Positions 1-5,553 of a stretch of DNA of 14,903 nucleotides are shown piece by piece (position 1 is the stretch's first letter; every line of letters starts with the position of its first letter). Made by a program: the position numbers and the translations under genes. The notes under the pieces were generated by a model, which made no database searches, was not told the DNA's origin, and saw nothing but the letters and a program-made list of their open reading frames with translations. Source of the stretch: an uncultured Oscillospiraceae bacterium (GTDB lineage: Bacteria; Bacillota; Clostridia; Oscillospirales; Oscillospiraceae); contig CAKTPC010000043.1 of NCBI GenBank assembly GCA_934590505.1, positions 1 through 14,903 of the forward strand, written 5' to 3'.

Positions 1-242
1 GCGTATACCGAGCCGCGGAAGCCCTGCTTATAGAGCGCGGGCAGCATCCCGGAGTGGTCGATGTGCGCATGGGTCAGCAGCACGAAATCCAGCTCGCCGG
101 GAGCGACGGGCAGGGGAGCGTTCTCGAAGAGGTTTTTGCCCTGCTCCATGCCGTAATCGACAATGCCCTTCTTGTCGCCGACCTCGATATAAGTGCAGCT
201 GCCGGTCACTTCATGCGCGGCGCCTATAAAAGTTATCTTCAT
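1..242 (-). CDS. MBL-fold/beta-CASP RNA-processing-type exonuclease, N-terminal part (runs off window)
   Basis: Only the first 80 codons are in the window; the rest lies beyond base 1. The protein starts MKITFIGAAHEVTGSCTYIE, the glycine-rich N-terminal strand pattern with the E-V-T-G-S segment typical of the COG1236 (YSH1-like) beta-CASP subgroup. It then has an Asp at residue 29 (IVDYG) and the metal-binding signature H-A-H-I-D-H at residues 58-63. These would bind two zinc ions at a hydrolase active site. Family members are cytoplasmic, about 530 residues long, and thought to act on RNA; the substrate here is not known. The ATG at 242 has AAGGA about 6 bases upstream and a sigma70-like promoter further up. 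The gene is divergent from the tetR remnant. Confidence is high for the fold and moderate for the nuclease role, because the beta-CASP domain itself is not visible. Confidence 0.85.
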   Translation of the reverse strand, partial: MKITFIGAAHEVTGSCTYIEVGDKKGIVDYGMEQGKNLFENAPLPVAPGELDFVLLTHAHIDHSGMLPALYKQGFRGSVY

Positions 243-275
243 GGTCTGTCCTTCTTTCTTATATATGTAGACGTG

Positions 276-291
276 AAATATACCTATATTT
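276..291. promoter_or_regulatory. 16-bp perfect palindrome over the -10 of the MBL/beta-CASP promoter
   Basis: AAATATA-CC-TATATTT is a perfect inverted repeat with 7-base arms. It overlaps the -10 element (288-293) and the expected start of the leftward transcript. The position suits a repressor operator. The AT-rich sequence means chance or simple promoter composition cannot be excluded. Confidence 0.35.
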
Positions 292-316
292 TACACCCGC
301 TCCCATATCAGCGCAA
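288..316 (-). promoter_or_regulatory. sigma70-type promoter for the MBL/beta-CASP gene
   Basis: On the minus strand, TTGCGC (311-316) and TAAAAT (288-293) are separated by exactly 17 bases. They lie about 46 bases upstream of the ATG at 242. The fit to consensus is good at the -10 and fair at the -35. Confidence 0.6.
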
Positions 317-372
317 GAAATAAAAATTCACATTCCATAACCGGATGAAAATTTTGAAAAAGTCCTTGATAA

Positions 373-388
373 GTTACCGTTCGGTAAC
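373..388. promoter_or_regulatory. TetR-type operator (palindrome) upstream of the tetR remnant
   Basis: GTTACCG-TT-CGGTAAC is a perfect inverted repeat with 7-base arms. It lies 15 bases before the tetR ATG, just ahead of the ribosome binding site AAGGGAG (391-397). The size, symmetry and location are those of a TetR-family autoregulatory operator. I found no convincing -35/-10 pair for the rightward transcript near it. Confidence 0.65.
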
Positions 389-403
389 CGAAGGGAGAGA
401 ATT

Positions 404-1021
404 ATGGCTGAGGACACAAAGAAGCGCATATTGGAGACGGCGCTGGAGCTGTTTGCGCAGCGCGGCTATCTCGGCACATCCATGAGCGATATCGCGCAGC
501 GGCTGGGGATAACCAAGGCGGCACTGTATAAGCACTATACCGGCAAGCAGGAGATATTGGATCAGATAGCTGCGCGCATGAATGAAATGGACTATGAGCG
601 TGCGGCGGAATATGACATGCCCGAGACGGAGCCCGACGGCTTTGCCGAGGCCTATATACACACGCCCACTGAGAAGATACGCGTATACAGCAGGGGGCAG
701 TTTGACCACTGGACGCGGGAGGAGTTCCCGGCGAATTTCCGCCGGATGCTGACTCTGGAGCAGTACCGCGATGAGAAGCTTGCGCGGCTCTATCAGGACT
801 ATCTCGCGGCCGGCCCTGTCGAATACATGGCAGCGATCTTCCGGAAGCTGACCGATTCCGACAAGGCAGCGATGTAGCTCGCACTGGATTTCTACGGTCC
901 GGTGTTCCTGCTCTACAGCGTCTATGACGGCGCGGAGGATAAGGAAGCTGTCGAGACGCTGCTGGATGAGCACATCGGCCGCTTCATTGCCAAAGTCGAA
1001 GCGGAATATAAAAAGCCGTGA
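404..1021 (+). pseudogene. TetR/AcrR-family transcriptional regulator, interrupted by an in-frame TAG
   Basis: The first 157 codons give a typical TetR N-terminus: KRILETALELFAQRGYLGTS, then a helix-turn-helix (SDIAQRLGITKAALYKHYTGK, about residues 27-48) and the start of an all-helical ligand domain. A TAG stop falls at 875-877. Reading straight through it in the same frame gives 47 more sensible residues, beginning LALDFYGPVFLLYSVYDG, before TGA at 1019-1021. This is a normal TetR C-terminal helix pair and restores a usual length of about 205 residues. The TAG is most simply a CAG (Gln) to TAG point mutation. The 157-residue product keeps the DNA-binding domain but lacks the dimer-forming last helices, so it is probably inactive. 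A palindromic operator and a good ribosome binding site remain intact. A sequencing error is the main alternative. Confidence 0.85.
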
Positions 1022-1057
1022 ACACGGCGAATCATTTTTATGGAAGAAGAGGACATT

Positions 1058-1265
1058 ATGGATGCGATAATTTACACAACCAACACCGGGAGCACCGAGC
1101 GCTATGCGCGGCTGCTCTCGCATGAGACCGGGCTGCCCGCGTACTCCGCCGCCGAGGTGGGGAAGAAAGTCTCCGCGGGCGCGCGAGGTCTGGTTCTATG
1201 TGATGTCCGGCGGCGCGGCAGCGAAGATCGTGACGATGGAGCTTGCGAGGATACTTATGCGGTAA
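1058..1265 (+). pseudogene. flavodoxin-like protein remnant (frameshifted or internally deleted)
   Basis: From ATG 1058, preceded by GAAGAAGAGG, the translation MDAIIYTTNTGSTERYA shows a flavodoxin first strand and FMN-phosphate loop (T-x-T-G-x-T). It continues for about 42 codons. The next stretch makes protein sense only in another frame: from 1185 it reads EVWFYVMSGGAAAKIVTM and so on to a stop at 1263-1265. I do not recognise this tail. It does not resemble the middle of a flavodoxin, so an internal deletion joining two genes is as likely as a simple frameshift. Flavodoxins of this kind are normally 150-170 residues, so most of the protein is missing. It sits 36 bases after the broken tetR, and the pair looks like a former regulator-target unit now decaying. 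Confidence 0.7.
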
Positions 1266-1286
1266 AGCCATGGAAAATCAGAATAT

Positions 1287-1331
1287 GCACAGCGCCCTGC
1301 ACTCAGGCTGCCTGAGTGCAGGGCGCTGTGC
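1287..1331. terminator. bidirectional terminator-like perfect inverted repeat
   Basis: The arms 1287-1308 and 1310-1331 are perfectly complementary over 22 bases (GCACAGCGCCCTGCACTCAG...) around one central base. It lies between the end of the flavodoxin remnant and the end of the convergent HxlR gene. Short T runs follow on both strands (GTTT rightward, GATTTT leftward), though neither directly abuts the stem. It most likely ends both transcripts. Confidence 0.7.
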
Positions 1332-1347
1332 TGTTTGCAGCTGCGGC

Positions 1348-1674
1348 TTATTCGTGCGCAGCCTTGTAATCCTCACCCCAGACGCGCATTGCCTCCAGTA
1401 TAGGGCAGAGACTGTAGCCAAGCTCCGTCAGTGTATATTCCACACGCGGCGGGACTTCGGGATAGACGGTGCGGGTAAGCAGACCGTCGGCCTCCATTGA
1501 GCGCAGACTGTCGGTCAGCACTTTCTGGCTGATGCCCTCCAGATCCTTTTTCAGCTCATTGAAGCGCCACGGGCGCGAGAGCAGGTTGCGTATGATGAGC
1601 AGCTTCCACTTGCTGCCGATCAGAGCCACGGTAGTCGCCACCGGGCAGACGGGCATTTCTTCCTTTGTCAGCAT
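1348..1674 (-). CDS. HxlR-family winged-helix regulator with conserved N-terminal Cys
   Basis: This 108-residue protein has the HxlR hallmark: a short N-terminus ending in C10-P (PVCPVATTVALIGSKWKLLI), then the winged helix (RFNELKKDLEGISQKVLTDS, wing RTVYPEVPPRVEYTLTELG) and a C-terminal dimer helix. An upstream in-frame ATG exists at 1758, but the ATG at 1674 is chosen. It gives the usual family length, has AAAAGGAG 10 bases upstream, and the longer version would run back over the promoter. Cys10 matches the position of the sensor thiol in the YodB/CatR/HypR type of HxlR regulators, and there is a second Cys at 90, so thiol or electrophile sensing is plausible but unproven. HxlR genes often control the divergent neighbour, here the MBL-like/macrodomain/SirTM operon. 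A palindrome at its own start point suggests autoregulation. Confidence 0.9.
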   Translation of the reverse strand: MLTKEEMPVCPVATTVALIGSKWKLLIIRNLLSRPWRFNELKKDLEGISQKVLTDSLRSMEADGLLTRTVYPEVPPRVEYTLTELGYSLCPILEAMRVWGEDYKAAHE

Positions 1675-1692
1675 ATATGCAGCACTCCTTTT

Positions 1693-1705
1693 GAATGTTA
1701 CATTC
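1693..1705. promoter_or_regulatory. candidate HxlR operator at the HxlR transcription start
   Basis: GAATG-TTA-CATTC is a perfect 5-base-arm inverted repeat. It begins two bases past the -10 of the HxlR promoter and covers the expected transcript start. This position fits autorepression. The assignment to HxlR is inferred from location only. Confidence 0.4.
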
Positions 1706-1707
1706 GT

Positions 1708-1736
1708 ATTATAATGCAGCACGCACAATATTGCAA
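1708..1736 (-). promoter_or_regulatory. sigma70 promoter for the HxlR gene
   Basis: On the minus strand, TTGCAA (1731-1736), 17 bases, then a perfect TATAAT (1708-1713). It lies about 34 bases upstream of the chosen ATG at 1674. This is among the best promoter matches in the window. Confidence 0.75.
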
Positions 1737-1798
1737 GAGACTTCCGAACACGCCCCAAGAGTTACCAAGAGGTGACTATGTAATAGATTTGTGCGTAC

Positions 1799-1826
1799 TT
1801 GTGCCGGGAATAAATCCGAGTAAAAT
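1799..1826 (+). promoter_or_regulatory. probable promoter for the MBL-like/macrodomain/SirTM operon
   Basis: TTGTGC (1799-1804), 16 bases, TAAAAT (1821-1826). The site is about 50 bases before the ATG at 1878, which has GGAGGA at 1865-1870 as its ribosome binding site. The -35 is only a partial match. Confidence 0.45.
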
Positions 1827-1877
1827 GAAAAGCACAGAGGGAAAACACCCGCTGAATTCGATTCGGAGGAATTTCAC

Positions 1878-2681
1878 ATGAACAAGAACACCTATAAGTC
1901 CGTAAAGCTTGCCAAGGGCGAGGTTAAGGTATATGATTTCGGCAGCGCAACGCTGCATGCCTACCAGACGCACGACCTCATTGACAACGAGGTTTTCATT
2001 ATCGAAAAGAACGGCCGCGGCGTTGTGATAGAGCTGCCGTGCTTCTATGACAACATCAGTGAGCTGACGGATTATCTCAAGCGGGAGAACATCACGGTCG
2101 AGGCAAAACTCGTCGCCTACCATGCTGCGGGTGCGTCCTTCCTGCCGGAGGTCCCGGCTTACGGTACGGAATCCTCAGTTGCCTACAACACAAACGGCGG
2201 CGGTGCGGCGCTCGTCTCGAACTTTAAGGCCGCCTTCGGTGATATATTTGACGCCTCCGTCTGCCAGCCCGGTCACATCCTTGCCGACGGCGAAGCTGAG
2301 ATTGCCGGTATCCGCTTCGTTATCCGCTCCAACGCCGAGGCATACGACGTTGAGATACCCGAACTCAACTGTGTCTACACCCACATGATGGGGCACGACT
2401 GCCATTCCATCGTCGCGGGCTGCCCGCACGCGGATGGAATCATCTCCCAGCTCAACTATTACATCCGCAAGGGCTTTGACCTCGTGCTGACCTCGCACTA
2501 CACCCCGGAGGATCTCAAGGACGCACAGACGAAGATCAACTACCTGAACGACCTCAAGGAGATCGCCTGCGAGTGCGAGAGCGCCGATGAAATGAAGGCG
2601 CGCGTCACGGAAAAGTACCCGGAGTACAGCGGGATGAACTATCTTGACATGACAGTCGGCTTCTTCTTTCCGGCAAAATAA
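1878..2681 (+). CDS. MBL-fold-like protein with degenerate metal site, first gene of the macrodomain/SirTM operon
   Basis: This 267-residue protein has no signal peptide or membrane segment and is probably cytoplasmic. The order of segments resembles a metallo-beta-lactamase fold: two N-terminal strands, FIIEKNGRGVVIELPCF (about 40-56) where MBL proteins read 'vLiDtG', a helix, then LVAYHAAGASF (78-88) at the place of the usual HxHxDH. Later come THMMGHDCH (168-176) and LTSHYTPE (204-211). The canonical HxHxDH is absent: only H82 remains in the first motif, while H169, H173, H176 and H207 could still hold a metal. So the fold is a fair inference and the activity is unknown. It starts at an ATG with GGAGGA 7 bases upstream and is followed after 22 bases by the macrodomain gene, so it is likely co-transcribed with an ADP-ribosylation pair. 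The fold call rests on pattern recall and needs a profile search. Confidence 0.7.
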   Translation: MNKNTYKSVKLAKGEVKVYDFGSATLHAYQTHDLIDNEVFIIEKNGRGVVIELPCFYDNISELTDYLKRENITVEAKLVAYHAAGASFLPEVPAYGTESSVAYNTNGGGAALVSNFKAAFGDIFDASVCQPGHILADGEAEIAGIRFVIRSNAEAYDVEIPELNCVYTHMMGHDCHSIVAGCPHADGIISQLNYYIRKGFDLVLTSHYTPEDLKDAQTKINYLNDLKEIACECESADEMKARVTEKYPEYSGMNYLDMTVGFFFPAK

Positions 2682-2703
2682 TTACCAAAAGGACTGAACA
2701 CTA

Positions 2704-3492
2704 ATGGAGCAGAACGAGCGGCGGCGCTTTCTCATAGATGCGCTTTTAGATGAGCGCCCGGAATACCGGGAAGTGCGTGTCCCGGCAGATGGGGAGGAGC
2801 AGCGGCTCCTGCTCCGCGCGCTGATGAATGTGCGTACAGCGCGAGGGTGCAGTGCGGACTTCCTCCGCGTGCAGGACGAGTATCTGCGCGCGGAGCTTGA
2901 CGCCAAGGGCATAACGGACGTCGACAGCCTCACGCCGGTGCGCGGCGGACTGTATATCTGGCGCGGCGATATCACAACACTGCGCTGCGACGCGATCGTG
3001 AACGCCGCAAACTCCGGCATGACCGGCTGCTATATCCCGAATCACCGCTGCATCGACAACTGCATACACAGCTATGCGGGAGTCGAACTGCGGGAATACT
3101 GCGCGGAGCTGATGCGCCGGCAGGGTCACGAGGAGCCGACAGGACAGGCGAAGATAACGCCGGCATTCAATCTTCCGTGTCGGTACGTTCTGCACACCGT
3201 CGGGCCGATCATCAGCGGGCGCGTGACAAAACGGGATGAAGAGCTGCTGGCCTCCTGCTACCGCGCCTGCCTGAAGCTGGCGGCGGAAAACGAGCTGGAG
3301 AGTTTGGCGTTCTGCTGCATCTCAACGGGGGAGTTTCATTTCCCGAATGAGCTGGCGGCGGAGATCGCCGTGAAAACGGTCGGGGACTTCATACAAAAAG
3401 AAACCAGCGTCAGGAAGGTGATTTTCAATGTTTTCAAGGACAGGGACGAAGAAATCTACAGAAAGCTTCTCGGAGCGGGCAGCACGCCTTAA
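2704..3492 (+). CDS. zinc-dependent macrodomain protein-ADP-ribose hydrolase (SirTM partner)
   Basis: The 262-residue protein has an N-terminal helical extension of about 80 residues. A macrodomain follows: GDITTLRCDAIVNAANSGM (88-106, the ADP-ribose phosphate and adenine loop), GCYIPNHRCIDNCIHSYAG (108-126), TGQAKITPAFNLP and YVLHTVGP (146-168), and CCISTGEFHFP (204-214, distal ribose loop). The CYIPNHRC segment gives candidate zinc ligands C109, H114 and C116, as in the Zn-macro class from Firmicutes and fungi. These enzymes remove ADP-ribose from proteins, reversing the modification made by class M sirtuins. The start has AAAAGGA about 10 bases upstream. The last 65 bases overlap the sirtuin gene, which points to translational coupling and a fixed ratio of writer and eraser. 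Identification is strong; the target protein is not shown here. Confidence 0.92.
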   Translation: MEQNERRRFLIDALLDERPEYREVRVPADGEEQRLLLRALMNVRTARGCSADFLRVQDEYLRAELDAKGITDVDSLTPVRGGLYIWRGDITTLRCDAIVNAANSGMTGCYIPNHRCIDNCIHSYAGVELREYCAELMRRQGHEEPTGQAKITPAFNLPCRYVLHTVGPIISGRVTKRDEELLASCYRACLKLAAENELESLAFCCISTGEFHFPNELAAEIAVKTVGDFIQKETSVRKVIFNVFKDRDEEIYRKLLGAGSTP

Positions 3493-4294
3493 GGCCGCGC
3501 TCGACGGTGCCGACGCGGTGGTAATAGGCGCGGGTGCGGGGCTGTCGACCTCCGCGGGCTACGAATACACTGGCGCGCGCTTTGAAAAATACTTCTCCGA
3601 TTTTGAGGAGAAGTATGGCTTTCACGATATGTATTCCGGCGGCTTTTATCCCTACAAAACACCGGAGGAACTCTGGGCCTTCTGGAGCCGGTACATCTTC
3701 ATAAACCGCTATATGGACGCGCCGAAGCCGGTGTATGAGGAGCTGTTGAAGCTCGTCGAGGACAAAGACTACTTCGTCATCACGACAAATGTGGATCACT
3801 GCTTTCAGAAAGCGGGCTTTGATAAAAAGCGCCTGTTCTACACACAGGGGGATTACGGCCTGTTCCAGTGCTCGGAGCCGTGCTGCCAGGAGACCTTTGA
3901 CAACGAGCAGGAGATACGCCTGATGCATGAGCGGCAGGAGGACGGCAGAATACCGAGCGAGCTTATCCCCCGCTGCCCGCACTGCGGCAGGCCGATGACG
4001 ATGAACCTGCGCAGCGACGACAGATTCGTTGAGGACGAGGGCTGGCACCGCGCGGCAGAGCGGTACGAGAATTTTCTCCGCACCCGCGCCGGGCTGAAGA
4101 CCCTGTTTCTGGAGCTCGGGGTCGGGTACAACACTCCGGTCATCATAAAATACCCGTTCTGGCACATGACGGCGAAGAACCCGAAGGCGACCTACGCCTG
4201 CATAAACCTCGGCGATGCCTGCGCGCCCGATGACATCGCCGCGCGCAGTATATGCATAGACGGAGATATCGGCGCGGTGCTGGAGGGGCTGTAA
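3428..4294 (+). CDS. class M sirtuin (SirTM), protein ADP-ribosyltransferase
   Basis: This 288-residue sirtuin has VVIGAGAGLSTSAGYEY (31-47, NAD loop), a helical small-domain insert (FHDMYSGGFYPYKTPEELWAF region), and TTNVDH (119-124). YTQGDYGLFQC (138-148) puts Gln140 where deacetylase sirtuins have the catalytic His. The zinc knot is C148, C152 or C153, C183 and C186 (PRCPHCG). LELGVGYNTP follows near the C-terminus. The His-to-Gln change is the mark of SirTM enzymes, which transfer ADP-ribose from NAD to protein, in described cases to a lipoylated GcvH-like carrier. The start at 3428 lies inside the macrodomain gene but has AGGAAGG 9 bases upstream, and no later ATG would keep the N-terminal strand. 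It is the last gene of the operon; a terminator hairpin follows about 100 bases downstream. Confidence 0.93.
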   Translation: MFSRTGTKKSTESFSERAARLKAALDGADAVVIGAGAGLSTSAGYEYTGARFEKYFSDFEEKYGFHDMYSGGFYPYKTPEELWAFWSRYIFINRYMDAPKPVYEELLKLVEDKDYFVITTNVDHCFQKAGFDKKRLFYTQGDYGLFQCSEPCCQETFDNEQEIRLMHERQEDGRIPSELIPRCPHCGRPMTMNLRSDDRFVEDEGWHRAAERYENFLRTRAGLKTLFLELGVGYNTPVIIKYPFWHMTAKNPKATYACINLGDACAPDDIAARSICIDGDIGAVLEGL

Positions 4295-4390
4295 AGAGCA
4301 GCAGCTTTTCCTAACCATTCTAACCAGACGTGGTCGTCAAAACTGAACAGAATGGTCAGAATGCGGGCAGCCCACTATAAACGAACGACA

Positions 4391-4415
4391 CCCCCGGTGC
4401 ATTTCGCACCGGGGG
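4391..4415. terminator. intrinsic terminator between convergent SirTM and alcohol dehydrogenase genes
   Basis: CCCCCGGTGC (4391-4400) pairs perfectly with GCACCGGGGG (4406-4415) around the loop ATTTC. T-rich sequence follows rightward (CATTTGCTGGTTTT). Leftward, the following sequence has few T residues, so it probably serves the SirTM operon best and the dehydrogenase operon less well. Confidence 0.65.
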
Positions 4416-4444
4416 CATTTGCTGGTTTTGGGATAAATGTTTTC

Positions 4445-5536
4445 CTATATGCGGATTATTCTCTCCATCTCGCTGCGCAGACGGCGTGATTCCTCAGCGG
4501 TGAAATCGGTGAAATCCGCGGCTATCGCGCGATGCAGGCGGTCAAGCTCATCGGGAGTACCGCTCAGCCCGAGATCGCTGAGACATACCGGCACACCCAT
4601 GCTGCGGCACAGTCTGACATAGGCGGATATCTCCTCCTCGGGGCTGTTATTGTAATACTGCTGGAGGAGCAGACCCACGGAGACGATCTCGCCGTGAAGG
4701 TAGCTGCGCCACACCTCGGGGAACACGGTCGTCGAATGGTTATATACGGCATGGGCAATGGCCAGCTGCTTACTGCCGCGGGCAAGGCCGGAGATGATGC
4801 CGGTAGAGATGAGCCCCGTGTTTATCACGGCGGAAAACTCATTGCTCAGCACCTGCTTTGCGCAGTCCGTATATGCCTTCCTGCCGTTTTCCATGAGAAG
4901 GTTCCATGTCGCGGCGGACATCCCGTGCGCCACCTGAAGCGCCGCGTCATCCGTTTCGGCGCAGCTATATGTTCCGCGCTGGCTGAAATGGACCTCGGGA
5001 TATTTTGCCATCGCATCGGCGATACCGGAGGCAAGATATCTGGGAGGCTCCCGCACGAGAAGCTCGGTGTCTGCAAGGACGAAGGCTATCGGCAGGTCAG
5101 GGTAGAGCGGGCCGATAAACGCGCCGCTGTCTTCGTACATTATGGCCATGTTCGTGCAGGCAACGCAGGTCGCCATCTGGGTAGGGATATTCCCGAGCGG
5201 CAGGCCGCTCATCTTGCCGGCGGCCTTTGCCGCGTCCATACATTTCCCGCCGCCTACGCCGACGATAACATCGCACCCGGCAGCGAGAGCCGCGTCGGCA
5301 TGCGCCCGCGCATTGCCGTAAGTGCAGTAGCCTTCAAAGACGGCGACGCGATAATCGATACCGCCCGCTTTGAGAGACTCCTCCATGCGGGCAAGCACTG
5401 CCTCAAGCGCACGGCGTCCGCCCATTATATATGCCTTCTTTGCGCTTATCAGCTTCAGCTCGCCCGCGAGGAAGCGGCAGGCGCCCGGCTCCTGTATGTA
5501 TCTCCCGCACGTGATCTCCATTGCAGAAGCTGTCAT
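4445..5536 (-). CDS. iron/zinc-dependent alcohol dehydrogenase, glycerol dehydrogenase (GldA)-like
   Basis: This 363-residue cytoplasmic enzyme belongs to the GldA branch of group III metal-dependent alcohol dehydrogenases. It has a Rossmann-like N-terminal half with the NAD phosphate loop GVGGGKCMDAAKA (93-105) and an all-helical C-terminal half. The metal ligands expected for GldA are all present: D174 in SGIADAMAKY, H262 in AIAHAVYNH and H281 in YLHGE. The family reduces aldehydes or ketones, or oxidises polyols, with NAD(H). The ATG at 5536 has GGAGG 8 bases upstream, and the gene starts 17 bases after the DapA-family gene, so it closes the TRAP catabolic operon. Its likely job is to reduce the aldehyde released by that lyase; glycerol itself is not favoured by the context. 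The gene ends with TAG, which shows that TAG is a normal stop in this organism. Confidence 0.85.
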   Translation of the reverse strand: MTASAMEITCGRYIQEPGACRFLAGELKLISAKKAYIMGGRRALEAVLARMEESLKAGGIDYRVAVFEGYCTYGNARAHADAALAAGCDVIVGVGGGKCMDAAKAAGKMSGLPLGNIPTQMATCVACTNMAIMYEDSGAFIGPLYPDLPIAFVLADTELLVREPPRYLASGIADAMAKYPEVHFSQRGTYSCAETDDAALQVAHGMSAATWNLLMENGRKAYTDCAKQVLSNEFSAVINTGLISTGIISGLARGSKQLAIAHAVYNHSTTVFPEVWRSYLHGEIVSVGLLLQQYYNNSPEEEISAYVRLCRSMGVPVCLSDLGLSGTPDELDRLHRAIAADFTDFTAEESRRLRSEMERIIRI

Positions 5537-5553
5537 GTAGAACTCCTCCGTTA

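Noticed and set aside
875..877. Stop-codon reassignment or pyrrolysine/amber readthrough in the TetR gene
   Set aside because: The dehydrogenase gene ends at a TAG with no sensible continuation, so TAG works as a stop here. A point mutation is simpler.
374..1123. 249-residue open frame opposite the TetR gene
   Set aside because: It is antisense to a clear TetR sequence, lacks a family pattern, and arises from the codon bias of a GC-rich gene.
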